Source: RFSX01 sp965248155
GTDB taxonomy: Bacteria; Bacteroidota; Bacteroidia; Chitinophagales; Saprospiraceae
Assembly (NCBI GenBank): GCA_965248155.1
Contig: CBDFIO010000001.1
Span: forward strand, 1,612,001-1,676,000
Reading direction: 5' to 3'
Length of the DNA stretch: 64,000 nt
A program made the translations under genes and the position numbers. The number at the start of each line of letters is the position of its first letter. Within the stretch, counting starts at the first letter, position 1. The notes beneath the pieces were generated by a model. It was not told where the DNA came from, did no database searches, and was given only the letters and a program-made list of their open reading frames with translations. This document shows positions 1 to 10,354 of this stretch, in pieces.

Positions 1-1158
1 TTGTACAGTTACTGTAAATTCAAAATCTCCAGCCAGGGTTTCACCCGGGCAATTAGGATCTTGGGTCGTTGGGAAAGTAGGTGCCGGATCAGGATTAACC
101 GTCCAGATAAGATTAGAAGCTGCAGTACAATCATTTAAATCATTGGCTTGAGCTGCTAATACAATAGCATCTATTTCAGCTTGAATGTCAACATTCTCTT
201 GATGGCATTCAAAAAAGAGGTTATTAGTAATTGCTGTAATTGTTGGGGGATCAAAGTCATCAATTACGATGTCTGCTTCGAAGGTAGTTTGATTTCCGCA
301 CTCATCTTCAGCAGTAAATGTTACTGTTTCAACGCCTGATTGTCCACAATCAGTCGGTGGAGAACCATCATAATCATCTGTAAAGAGTAATCCTGATGCA
401 GGTGAGCAATTATCTGACACCATGGCATCGCCAAAATTTCCTAACCAATTACTTATATCTGTCGTATTTCCATTTCCATCACAATCTACAACCAGATCAA
501 CCGGTTCTACATCAAAAGTTGGAGGAGTATCGTCAGTTACAGTAAATGTAGCATCAACTTGAGAAGCCGTATTTCCACACATGTCTTCTAGAGTGAAATT
601 TACATCCAAATCATTAGTTGCACAATCAACACCTACACCATTCCAGTCATTAGTAACAGTTAAATTCGTAGCTTCCTGACATCCATCAGAAGCTGCAGTC
701 GTGATAAACATTTCTATGTCATCGATCCAGTCCTGAATATCAGAAAGGTTACCTGCACCGTCACAGGGTACTTCGATATCTTGAGGTAATGCGTCCCACA
801 TTGGTGCTTCCGTATCTACCAAATTAAAAGTTACCGGAACGGTATTGACAGGAGCACTGGCACAATCATCAGTAACTTCCCAAAATATGGTCACTGATAT
901 ATCACAGGGATCAGAAGTGTCCCAATCTGCGTTTCCTGCGTAACCCGTAAACCATGGATCATTGATCGTTCCACAAACAGAAGATGCGGAAGTTCCTCCG
1001 TAGTTTGTAAGCCACGCTTGAAATGCAGCATTGCTATCAGGATCCAATACATCATTACACTCATCACTACTATCAGTAGGCTGTACATCAATAGTAATTT
1101 GACTATATGCAAATGAGGAAATGCATAGCACAAATAAAATTGTGAATAATTTTTTCAT
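1..1158 (-). CDS. Secreted protein with HYR-like/Ig-like tandem repeats (C-terminal part outside window)
   Basis: An open frame of 386 codons starts at an ATG at 1158 and runs off the left edge, so the C-terminus is missing. Residues 1-20 form a signal peptide (MKKLFTILFVLCISSFAYSQ). After it come tandem units of about 105 residues, each opening with an acidic-proline motif (DTEAP, DDTPP, DDFDPP) followed by a V-x-C-D-G-x-G segment and ending with D-x-C-G-N. This resembles the HYR/Ig-like repeats of Bacteroidota cell-surface proteins. It lies 45 bases downstream of the 1903-residue adhesin gene and is probably last in the same array. A type IX sorting domain would be expected at the unseen C-terminus. 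Exact ligand or role is not visible. Confidence 0.85.
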   Translation of the reverse strand, partial: MKKLFTILFVLCISSFAYSQITIDVQPTDSSDECNDVLDPDSNAAFQAWLTNYGGTSASSVCGTINDPWFTGYAGNADWDTSDPCDISVTIFWEVTDDCASAPVNTVPVTFNLVDTEAPMWDALPQDIEVPCDGAGNLSDIQDWIDDIEMFITTAASDGCQEATNLTVTNDWNGVGVDCATNDLDVNFTLEDMCGNTASQVDATFTVTDDTPPTFDVEPVDLVVDCDGNGNTTDISNWLGNFGDAMVSDNCSPASGLLFTDDYDGSPPTDCGQSGVETVTFTAEDECGNQTTFEADIVIDDFDPPTITAITNNLFFECHQENVDIQAEIDAIVLAAQANDLNDCTAASNLIWTVNPDPAPTFPTTQDPNCPGETLAGDFEFTVTVQ

Positions 1159-1203
1159 ATGATTAAAGTCTCAAGTAAAGGATAATAAATTATTCCTTTC
1201 AAT

Positions 1204-4200
1204 TTATCTAATTACCGTAACATTCCCTGTAATCATTCTAGGAATGCTTTCGATTTCCATTTCGATTAAATACACATATACCTCAGTTACCGCCGGTGCA
1301 TCTTCAATATAACCGTCCCAAATTATCAATTCGCGCAATACACTTAAATCTGTATTGTCGAATGTATGAACGAGATTACCCCACCTGTTATAAACTTTGA
1401 CACTTCTAACGAAGGTTTCGCTGCCTTTGATAAACATTTTCCATTCTGAATTACTATCAGAAGTCGTAGGAGAAATCATATTAGGTATATAAAATGCCTG
1501 AATTTCTTTTACGTTAACGAAAAGATCTGCGGCTACCATGCAATCGCCATTAAATATGACTTGAACGCTTAAATCAGCATCTTGCAAAGCACTAAATATT
1601 GTATAAGTCAAACAGTTGGCTCCTTCACAGACAATATTACCATTTGAGGTCCAAATTATATTGTCGATGTTAGGTGCATCTGTAACAAGTGTATATGTTG
1701 CATCATTTTCTAAAATAACAGTGACAGGTCCATCAATACTCAAAGACACCACGGGTGCAGGAGCAATTGAGACAGAAGTAGAGTTTATACATCCGTTTGC
1801 ATCTTCAACGTTAATAGTATGAGCTCCTGGAGCAACTGATCCGAATTCTCCTGAACTTTGCATAGCTCCCTGATCCAAACTATAAGTATAGGCTGACATA
1901 CCTCCTACCCCTTCTACAGATATATATCCAAAATTATCTGTTATACAACTAGGATCTAATTCTTCAATGATATTAATATCTGGCGCACCTACGAATGATA
2001 TTTCCGTAGAATACGAATACATACATCCTCCTTCTTCATAATCATAAGACAATTGATAAGTCCCTGCTGAAACTAAGGAAGGATCTATTAAACCATTTGC
2101 ACTTGCAAAGGGGTCACCGCTCCAAGCCCCAGTACCATTTCCGGTTAAGTCATCAGGTGTTGCTGTGATAGAAAAGCTATTAGCTGTAACATCCAAACAA
2201 ATATTTGTTTCAAAATTACTAACGCTAAATGAAGTTGTTGGACATTCAGAAGTTGAGCAAGATTCTATTTGCGACATTGTGTTTTCACATGCACATTGAG
2301 AAACCGCTTCGACCTGAACATCAACAGATTGGTTTTCAGCTAAGTTATTCAATGAATAACTTGTTGATTGAACGGTTGCAACTTCAGTCCCATCTACAAA
2401 AACAACATAATCAGTAGCACAATCAACAGCATCCCACGTGAAATCTAAAGAAAAAACTTGTTGATTAGTACAATTTATTGTGGGGGCTACTAATTCATCT
2501 TCTACAACGATAGTCACCTGTTCTTGTGTAGAAAAACAACCTTCGTTTTCAACAACTAAGGATATATCGTAGCTACCTGCTTGAGTAAAGCTCAAATCAT
2601 AAGGACCAAATCCTACACCTGAAGAATTTACAAGGCTAGGATCACCAAAATTCCAGTCCTCAAATTCATCTGTCAGGGAGGCATCTTCAGCTGTAACCAT
2701 AATTGAGGAGTTGATACAAATCACTTGATCGTCAACTGATAGATCAAGTGTGTTGTTTGGAATCTCAGTAATTGAGAATTCAACCAATTCCATAGTTTCG
2801 CAATTGCCTTCTGTATATATAATATTGAATGAGTAATCTTGATCTCCTGCTTGAGGTGTAAACATATTGCTACCATCAACCATTGGAGTATCCCAAGTAT
2901 AACTTCCTTGCATTCCTGTATTAGAAGCTACATCCACATCTAATAATATTGCTCCTGAACCAGGCTGATAACATTGAGTTGTTGGAACATTTGTGGTAAA
3001 TGTAGGTAGTACACAAGACGGTGTTTCACAAATAAGTGTTACTGTTCTGGAACCACATTCGTTATCGACAGCAATAAGTGTTATTTCGTGCATGCTTTCA
3101 GATGGTAATCCAGTCAGCATGTAGGAAGTCCCTGCTTGTGTGCCAATAAACATTCCGTCAATATAAACTTCATATTCATCAACATTCGTTTGATCATTCC
3201 ATCCGAATTCAATAAAATCAGTACCCGAATCTTCACATCTCAAAGTTGGTGAAGTAATTGTGTCAATAACTGTGATAGTTTGAATGGCCTCGTTAGGAGG
3301 ACAACCAGGCACAGTATAGTTTAAAGATATATTGTAATCTCCAGGCGAATCAAAACTAATTATTCTTTCTGTTGGTGAAGTTGTAGTTACGTCTGTTGTA
3401 TTAAATACCCAAGTTTCATTTACGTTCGGTGGTAAAGGCATAGAAGTTATCGTCGCTACATCATCGATACAAACTTCTGTTTGATCAACAGCAAACGTAG
3501 GAACCGGTACATCTAAAACTTCAAATTCAATTGTTTCACTTGTAATACAATTATCAAATGGACTTGTGTAGCTGAATGTAATTGTATGCATTCCCGGACC
3601 TGCTAGAGATGGGTTAAATTCATTTGCATCTTGATCAGCGATTCCTGTTCCCTGGAAGGTACCAGTTGCAATTTGACCATCAACCATAACTTCAATAGCT
3701 ATTGGATTAAGATTATCATTGGTACAGAAAGTCATTTGACTTGAGGATAAATCAATTGTAGGGACTTGACAAGTCTGAGCTTCACAGACAAGCATTTCCG
3801 TAAAAGATCCACAACCGTTATCTGCATTGACAAATACTGTAACTGTTACTTCGTCACCTTCAGCTAATTCGGCTTGCATCCAATCAGAATTCGATTGATC
3901 CCCGGATTGAACAGACGTACCATTAACCAATACATCAACAGTATAGTTGCTAACTCCGACAATATCTAACCAATCAAAATTCACAAAATCAATACCTGGT
4001 GTACAGGTAATTACTGGTGAAATAATATTTTCGAGAATTTCAACTTGCGCTGTAATACTATCACCACAAAGCGTGATTGGATCAATGACGACCAATTTTA
4101 TTTCTTGCATTCCCGCAGAAGAATAACTTATTCCGCTAAAGTCTCCTGTGAAATCACTACCATAATTCCAGACTGCATTAGGATCATTATTGAAATTATC

Positions 4201-6915
4201 TAAAGTAAATACTTCATCCTGACATGCTTGAAGAACACTAGGTGAGAAGTCTGCAATTGGAATTTCATATATATCTATGAACACAGATGCTTCGGCAGCA
4301 CAATTGCTATCCATATAAGTAAATACAATCTCATTTTGTCCTAATACAACGCTTGGATCATTAGGATCAAAAAGTCCTTCTGCCGCATCTATTATTCCAT
4401 TACCGGAATACAATCCAGTAATATTCATTGGTAACTCATGTTCAAAATCAAAAACCACATTATCCGGATGATTTTGACAATATTCCAAATCATCTGGGAA
4501 ATTAGTAGGATTAACACCAGTTAAATTACAAGCACTTGCTGCACAAATTTCTTCCAGAGATACACTTCCACATGGAGAAGACGATTCAGCTATAATCTCA
4601 ATAGTGGCTTCATCGTTAGGATTTAATCCCGTTATTGTATATTCAAACGGACCCGTCATTGTCCCAGTTGCTCCCGGTGGTACATCGGTTTCATTAATCG
4701 TGTAAGAATCCACTCCGACATCGGTCCAGCTGAAAATAATTTGGCTTGGGTCCCCATCACAAGTAATCACTGGCAATTCCAGTGGATCTTCAATAGTCAC
4801 ATCAAACATATCACTTGCTTGACAGCCTCCAAGATCTGTTATTGTTAAAAAATATGTATAGGAACCTGCTGAAGGGAAAGCAACACCAAGTGGTCCTCCA
4901 CTTGCCGGATCTCCAGAAGTAATTACTCCAGATCCGAAATCCCAATTAAATGATAAAATTGAAGATTGGTCTCCATCATATTCAACATTGAATTCATTTG
5001 AAATACAATCTTCTGCTGCTGCCATAACTCCAGGTGTATTTGCCTGAGTGATCTCAACAGGTAAGGATAAAGGATCACTTTCACCACAATCATTAGCTGC
5101 AGACACTTTGACGGTATCTGTGAGCATTGCACCAGACCAATCTACGGTCAGTGAGTCTCCATTTGGAGAAATTGTAAATGGTATGTTAGGAGGAACCATC
5201 CAATTATAATCTGTATCCGCTACTGTATCAAGCACAAAAACTACATTCGTCAATTGATCTTGACAAAGTGATGTATCATATGGCATAACCACCGGATCCT
5301 GGCCTGAACCTCCCATCAAAGTATAAGGTCCAAATAATTCTTCACATATTGCATCGGGATTATTGCCGGCTATTTCTGAATAATTTAAATCTTCTAACTG
5401 TCCGGTAATACTCACATAATAAGTTCCTGAATTAAGCAATGCTGTTTCATCAGTACTGACAACCATATTGGTTACACTATCGATCCACATATATGTTACA
5501 TTAATCAAGTCAAGTTCATTGCCATCATTATCCAAACCGGTCCATGTAATAGTAAATTCTGTTCCTTGAGGTGTACATTCTCCTACTATTATTGAGTCCT
5601 GTAATTCTAAAGGAATGACAAATAGAGTAACTAGACTATCACATCTGTCACCTTCAAAATCAGATTGGGCTGAACCTTCTTGTAGCGTTTCATCACGTCC
5701 ATCAATATAGTCCTCCATTTCATCAATGGTAATATCGAACCAGTCATAAGGCAACTGACAAGGTAATAGCTGCAAGAAAACTTCTTCTCTATCTAGAGAA
5801 CCAACTGGTGTAATCTGTACAGTTTGTGTGAACTCACATCCGCAATCGTCCTGAACTGTTAATTCAACAATTCCATCGGGTGCATCTAATACTTGTTGTA
5901 AATCTATTTCTCCTGCTCCCCATGGGTTTCCATTTGGATCTTCATCCGGGACTTCCCAACCTGCTAACAGGTCCAGGACGCAGACATCATATTGACCAAA
6001 ATCCTGGAGGCCGGGAGTGATTATTGTAACTTCTACACACAGTTCTCCTGTTGAATCATCACATTCGGAATCTACTTCTGTAAGACAGATTTCATAAACT
6101 CCTGGTTCTGTAAAAACAAGGCTAATAACACTTGCTCCTAAGTCACCACTGAGGTCTCCAATCTCTGCCGGAGAACCAACACCTGAAAACGGTCCTGAAG
6201 ACCATTCAACCGTACTAGGATCTGCAGCTCCGCTTATTCCATCAAAGGTCCAGGTATAGACTGCTCCCAACACTTCATAAATTTCATCATTAACAGTTAT
6301 AAGGACTTTAATACCGGCGCAGAAATTTCCATCAGGCAAGGCACTATCACAACCTCCCCGAACATTGTACTCGGGCTCGTTGAGTTCTACTTCATCTATT
6401 TCTGGAATATCAAATGGCTGACTTTGGTCGACAAATACCTGAACTGTACAAACAGATCCGGCACAGCCATCAATTACTAAATTGTATATTTCACCAATTG
6501 TTAATCCGGTAGCTGTCAAGGTAATTGGATTATCACTACAGTTTGCATCTCCTGCAACACATTCTCCGGATGTTTCTGGACATCCTTCCCATAAGGCGAC
6601 TTGAATTCCAGTCTGACCTCCGGGTGTGGTATCACATGTCATAGGTAATGGATTAACAGTAAGAACGATATCTGTCGATCCGGCTACGAATGAAAACCAA
6701 CCAGGATTATTGAAAACACCACCTCCACATAGACCTCCACCGGGAGGATTTGCCATCGAGGGATCAGGATTAGTAAATGTGTAACCATTAACATCTGCAA
6801 GGTCACAAAGTGCGGCTTCTTCTGCATCAGGACAATCAAATACTTCCTGTTGCGCATAAGAAATCATTGTACTAATAAGTACAAATGTCAGTGTAAGTTT
6901 AAGGTTCCGTATCAT
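1204..6915 (-). CDS. Giant type IX-secreted surface protein with four composite Fn3/Ig/PKD-like repeats
   Basis: A 1903-residue protein. I chose the ATG at 6915 because it puts the signal peptide MIRNLKLTLTFVLISTMISYAQ at the N-terminus; the frame is open upstream to an ATG at 6984 that overlaps the preceding stop codon (ATGA), but that start adds 23 uncharged-poor residues before the signal. From about residue 713 a composite block recurs four times with a ~255-residue period (starts near 713, 963, 1220, 1475). Each block has an Fn3-like unit ending in a CGS...C..C motif, a Cys-rich Ig-like unit and a PKD-like unit (W-N-F-G). A SprB-like repeat lies near 1650-1720. Residues ~1808-1903 are the type B sorting domain (YNRWGNLV, IWDG, YVYLI). 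Probably an adhesin or matrix protein anchored outside the cell after type IX secretion. Confidence 0.9.
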   Translation of the reverse strand: MIRNLKLTLTFVLISTMISYAQQEVFDCPDAEEAALCDLADVNGYTFTNPDPSMANPPGGGLCGGGVFNNPGWFSFVAGSTDIVLTVNPLPMTCDTTPGGQTGIQVALWEGCPETSGECVAGDANCSDNPITLTATGLTIGEIYNLVIDGCAGSVCTVQVFVDQSQPFDIPEIDEVELNEPEYNVRGGCDSALPDGNFCAGIKVLITVNDEIYEVLGAVYTWTFDGISGAADPSTVEWSSGPFSGVGSPAEIGDLSGDLGASVISLVFTEPGVYEICLTEVDSECDDSTGELCVEVTIITPGLQDFGQYDVCVLDLLAGWEVPDEDPNGNPWGAGEIDLQQVLDAPDGIVELTVQDDCGCEFTQTVQITPVGSLDREEVFLQLLPCQLPYDWFDITIDEMEDYIDGRDETLQEGSAQSDFEGDRCDSLVTLFVIPLELQDSIIVGECTPQGTEFTITWTGLDNDGNELDLINVTYMWIDSVTNMVVSTDETALLNSGTYYVSITGQLEDLNYSEIAGNNPDAICEELFGPYTLMGGSGQDPVVMPYDTSLCQDQLTNVVFVLDTVADTDYNWMVPPNIPFTISPNGDSLTVDWSGAMLTDTVKVSAANDCGESDPLSLPVEITQANTPGVMAAAEDCISNEFNVEYDGDQSSILSFNWDFGSGVITSGDPASGGPLGVAFPSAGSYTYFLTITDLGGCQASDMFDVTIEDPLELPVITCDGDPSQIIFSWTDVGVDSYTINETDVPPGATGTMTGPFEYTITGLNPNDEATIEIIAESSSPCGSVSLEEICAASACNLTGVNPTNFPDDLEYCQNHPDNVVFDFEHELPMNITGLYSGNGIIDAAEGLFDPNDPSVVLGQNEIVFTYMDSNCAAEASVFIDIYEIPIADFSPSVLQACQDEVFTLDNFNNDPNAVWNYGSDFTGDFSGISYSSAGMQEIKLVVIDPITLCGDSITAQVEILENIISPVITCTPGIDFVNFDWLDIVGVSNYTVDVLVNGTSVQSGDQSNSDWMQAELAEGDEVTVTVFVNADNGCGSFTEMLVCEAQTCQVPTIDLSSSQMTFCTNDNLNPIAIEVMVDGQIATGTFQGTGIADQDANEFNPSLAGPGMHTITFSYTSPFDNCITSETIEFEVLDVPVPTFAVDQTEVCIDDVATITSMPLPPNVNETWVFNTTDVTTTSPTERIISFDSPGDYNISLNYTVPGCPPNEAIQTITVIDTITSPTLRCEDSGTDFIEFGWNDQTNVDEYEVYIDGMFIGTQAGTSYMLTGLPSESMHEITLIAVDNECGSRTVTLICETPSCVLPTFTTNVPTTQCYQPGSGAILLDVDVASNTGMQGSYTWDTPMVDGSNMFTPQAGDQDYSFNIIYTEGNCETMELVEFSITEIPNNTLDLSVDDQVICINSSIMVTAEDASLTDEFEDWNFGDPSLVNSSGVGFGPYDLSFTQAGSYDISLVVENEGCFSTQEQVTIVVEDELVAPTINCTNQQVFSLDFTWDAVDCATDYVVFVDGTEVATVQSTSYSLNNLAENQSVDVQVEAVSQCACENTMSQIESCSTSECPTTSFSVSNFETNICLDVTANSFSITATPDDLTGNGTGAWSGDPFASANGLIDPSLVSAGTYQLSYDYEEGGCMYSYSTEISFVGAPDINIIEELDPSCITDNFGYISVEGVGGMSAYTYSLDQGAMQSSGEFGSVAPGAHTINVEDANGCINSTSVSIAPAPVVSLSIDGPVTVILENDATYTLVTDAPNIDNIIWTSNGNIVCEGANCLTYTIFSALQDADLSVQVIFNGDCMVAADLFVNVKEIQAFYIPNMISPTTSDSNSEWKMFIKGSETFVRSVKVYNRWGNLVHTFDNTDLSVLRELIIWDGYIEDAPAVTEVYVYLIEMEIESIPRMITGNVTVIR

Positions 6916-6980
6916 AAGCTTTAATTGGTCTGTATTAATCAATCGCTCAACAAAAAAAGCAAACAATCCAGGTTTATCTC

Positions 6981-9900
6981 TCATCGTAGAAGTGTAATAT
7001 CTTCTACAATAATGGTTTCTGAATTGTCTATAAGCAACAATTTTGCCATAAACACATATACGCCACTCCCGAGGTCTTCACCATCGAAAGTGCCATCCCA
7101 GCTAAAATTATTCGCTTCTTTTGTTATTTCCGGGTGAAAAAATAGCAAATTTCCCCATCTATCTAGTATTCGAATGTCAAAAATTTTGATAATTTGATTA
7201 GATATAAATAATGTTAATATGGCATTATTACCATCTCCATCCGGAGTAAATATGTTGGGTACAAATATTTCTATGTTGTTATCAACTAAAATTGAAAGTT
7301 CATCAACTGCATTACAGCCATTAAAATCTGCTATTTCAAGGCTGATAATCGTATTTCCGTTAACGAGAATTGAAGGATCAAGACAGTCTTGACAAGATAA
7401 TAATTCAGGATGTGACCAGTTGAATAAGCTTAGCTGATCTAAAGGAAGATTCAGATTTACATTTAAATCAACTTGTTCACCAAGAAGCGCAAATAAATCA
7501 ACTCCTAAGTCGACATCTACAATATTGCCTTCGTTAATAATGACTGTGGTGTCAAAGATACATCCTTCCTCGTTAATAATCTCTACATCATAGCTCCCCG
7601 GTGACATATTTTGTAAAGTACTTGCCAATTCAAAAGCAGTATTGTTTAAAAACAGGTCATTTATTCCACTTTGAGGTAGATTGCTAAACTGTAATTCTCC
7701 ATTTTCGCCAAAGCAAAGAGGGTCAACGGTAGACACCAAAATATCAGATAATGAGTTTTCAATAGCCACAATATCGATACTGTCTCTTTCAATGCATTGA
7801 CTTATTGTGTCTTGAATCTGAATGATATATGTGCCTGGATTGTCAATTTCTATCGTTGAATTTGTTGATATTTCATTTCCATTAAAAATCCAACTAAACT
7901 CATAATCCTGAGACATCACTTCAGGTGTTGAAACAAGTGTTACACTGCTTGTGTTACAATCCAATTGATTACTGGATGCATCTAATTGAATGTTAAAACT
8001 TGTAGCCAGGTCATCAACAAAAAATGAATTCATTCCAAAGCACCCATTTTCGTCAAACACTTGCAAGCTATACTCCCCTATTTCTTCAACACTTATGCAT
8101 TCAGTATTTGCAATCAGCTGATTATTATTTGTCCAAACTAAGCTATCCGTATCATCTGTAAAATCCAGACAGAGTTCAACCTCTGCATTTATACAATCAA
8201 GATTGGCGCCCAGAATTCCGAAAATGACATTTTCATTGCTTACCAAGAGCATTAGAGAATCTGAATTCGAACAACCATTATCTGCAAAAACTTCAATATT
8301 GTATTGACCTTCAATGAGAGCAGAAGGATTAATTTCATTTGAGATAAAACCATCAGGCCCTAACCATATTACTGAGTCAATCGGCATATCAACTGATAGT
8401 GGTAATGTGACTGCTGGATCATTACATGACCTGCTCAAATCCTGAATAGTGATGTTTGGAGGCAAACTATTATTAATTATTTCAAAGCTATCGATTGCAC
8501 GACATCCAAATTCATCTGTTATACTTAGTCTATACATCCCTGATGTAAGAATTTCAGGATTAAAATTATTATCTGAAATAATTTCAGGTCCTGAATATTC
8601 AATTTGTGGATTTGAAGCATTCGTAACAACAGAAACTATGGATATCATATTTGAACAATCTATCATAGTACTAGACACTTCAATTTCTATTTCTGTTGCC
8701 TCATTCATCAAATCGATTGTATTTACATTTGAACATGAACCAAAAAAGCTGATAATTTCATAATTCCCTTCAAGAGTAGTTGAAAACAAACTTATGCTTT
8801 GATCAATTATTTCCGGCCCAGTAATCTGAATGGAATCCATTAGAACATTACTGAATATCTCTACAGACATTGTATCATAACTACAAAGAATTGGAATTTC
8901 GCTTAACGTGGAGATGAAGCTGTTTTCTCCATCAATGAGGATACTGATCGAATCTTCACAAATTCCATTCGCTACCTTCAGCTGATACTCTCCTGCTGCA
9001 TCTATTTCAGCAATTGGTCCATTGTTATTTACAAAATTACCATCAGTTGTAGTCCATAAAAATGAAACTATAGGGGCTGGATTAGAATTGCTTGATGAAC
9101 CATTCAGAAATATGGCTTGATTACATATCACATTAGTAGTAGTTGCATTGATAACTGAATTAACTTCATGTTCTTGTACAACAATTCTAATTATTGAATC
9201 GCAGGCAATTGTAAATGGCTGATTTGAAATAGTATCAAAGACTGTAATCAAAGTATCAATACTTCTAAATATCGGAATGTTTCTAATCATCAAAGTATCA
9301 CCGGTACAAAAAACAGTATCTATAAATACTTCTTCATTTGTCTCTAAAATATCAAGGGTCAAACAATTTTCGCTTAGATCAGCACAAACCAACCTATCAT
9401 CAATAATCATATTAAGATCTTCATAAAGTTCAGTAGAATGAACTTCCAAGCTGTCTTCACTTGCATAAACCAATCCACATATTTCATAGATTCCCGGATC
9501 CAAATCAATAAGATCAGACATTGACTCACTAATACTCAGAATAGAATCTTCATGGCTTAGTACATATTGAAATAATTGAGTGTTATCTGTTATGTAATTA
9601 ATTTCTAACAAATCAGAAATATCTTCCAAACGAACATCATCTTCACAAAAGATTTCAAATTCATCATCAAAATCACCAACATGAAGAAAACAACTGCTAC
9701 AATCATTTCCGGAATCGTTACATAATATTATTTCAAAGTAAAAAAGTGTACCTATTGCAGGTCCAAGATTTTCAATACTCAGAATCCAATTGCCATTTGC
9801 CGATCCTGAATCAAAACCTTCGAGGCAATTTTGAAAAGGATGGTAGATACCCGTATATGTCTGGAAACTTTGCCAGTTTTGATTATTATCCCATAGGGCA

Positions 9901-10262
9901 TTGAAACCAACATCCGGGGCAGCTGGATTGGCACACTGAGCAAATGAAATATTCCATAAAATTAAATCTGTCAGAGCTCCGGTTGTAATTCCGGGTCCGA
10001 TCAAGATGACTTCATCACCATCAGGAGATGTGAGCGTTATTCTTATATTTTCCAATTGATCGTGTTCAAAGACTAATTGCAAACCACATATGGCTTGATC
10101 CTGACCGAGATCTTCATTGAGTAAATTATCTATTGTAAGAACAATATCGGTGGTTATGAAAGGTTGAATAATAACTTCTGTGTCTACAACGCAACCTTGG
10201 GCAATACCAAGTCGTGGTATTAATAGCAGACATAAATAATATAGGTAGAAGATATGTCTCAA
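6981..10262 (-). CDS. Type IX-secreted surface protein with N-terminal P-domain-like module
   Basis: A 1093-residue protein with signal peptide MRHIFYLYYLCLLLIPRLGIAQ. Residues ~25-185 resemble a proprotein-convertase P domain: an L-x-I-x-H-like strand order with LVFEHDQLENIRITLTSPDG and later GNWILSIENLGPAIGTLFYF, which is the typical 'D/GxW.L.v.D...D.G.l..w.l' signature in divergent form. P domains usually follow a protease; here no protease domain precedes it. Residues ~190-990 are Ig-like units marked by paired cysteines and 'GxY.l.v.d..GC' endings. The last ~95 residues are the type B sorting domain (VPNIFTPDGDGNN, LDRWGNLLFF, WDGTFDG, GVYVFMA). It lies 92 bases downstream of the 2445-residue adhesin and its stop overlaps the open frame of the next gene. 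Confidence 0.9.
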   Translation of the reverse strand: MRHIFYLYYLCLLLIPRLGIAQGCVVDTEVIIQPFITTDIVLTIDNLLNEDLGQDQAICGLQLVFEHDQLENIRITLTSPDGDEVILIGPGITTGALTDLILWNISFAQCANPAAPDVGFNALWDNNQNWQSFQTYTGIYHPFQNCLEGFDSGSANGNWILSIENLGPAIGTLFYFEIILCNDSGNDCSSCFLHVGDFDDEFEIFCEDDVRLEDISDLLEINYITDNTQLFQYVLSHEDSILSISESMSDLIDLDPGIYEICGLVYASEDSLEVHSTELYEDLNMIIDDRLVCADLSENCLTLDILETNEEVFIDTVFCTGDTLMIRNIPIFRSIDTLITVFDTISNQPFTIACDSIIRIVVQEHEVNSVINATTTNVICNQAIFLNGSSSNSNPAPIVSFLWTTTDGNFVNNNGPIAEIDAAGEYQLKVANGICEDSISILIDGENSFISTLSEIPILCSYDTMSVEIFSNVLMDSIQITGPEIIDQSISLFSTTLEGNYEIISFFGSCSNVNTIDLMNEATEIEIEVSSTMIDCSNMISIVSVVTNASNPQIEYSGPEIISDNNFNPEILTSGMYRLSITDEFGCRAIDSFEIINNSLPPNITIQDLSRSCNDPAVTLPLSVDMPIDSVIWLGPDGFISNEINPSALIEGQYNIEVFADNGCSNSDSLMLLVSNENVIFGILGANLDCINAEVELCLDFTDDTDSLVWTNNNQLIANTECISVEEIGEYSLQVFDENGCFGMNSFFVDDLATSFNIQLDASSNQLDCNTSSVTLVSTPEVMSQDYEFSWIFNGNEISTNSTIEIDNPGTYIIQIQDTISQCIERDSIDIVAIENSLSDILVSTVDPLCFGENGELQFSNLPQSGINDLFLNNTAFELASTLQNMSPGSYDVEIINEEGCIFDTTVIINEGNIVDVDLGVDLFALLGEQVDLNVNLNLPLDQLSLFNWSHPELLSCQDCLDPSILVNGNTIISLEIADFNGCNAVDELSILVDNNIEIFVPNIFTPDGDGNNAILTLFISNQIIKIFDIRILDRWGNLLFFHPEITKEANNFSWDGTFDGEDLGSGVYVFMAKLLLIDNSETIIVEDITLLR

Positions 10263-10354
10263 TGTTGTTCACTAAATTTTTAACATTCAAGTATAATCGA
10301 ATATGTATCCTGATCTATACTTTTATAAAAATAAAGCAAATTCAACGTCTTGTT

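Noticed and set aside
6982..6984. ATG at 6984 (ATGA overlap) as the start of the 1903-residue protein
   Set aside because: It would put 23 extra residues in front of a well-formed signal peptide.
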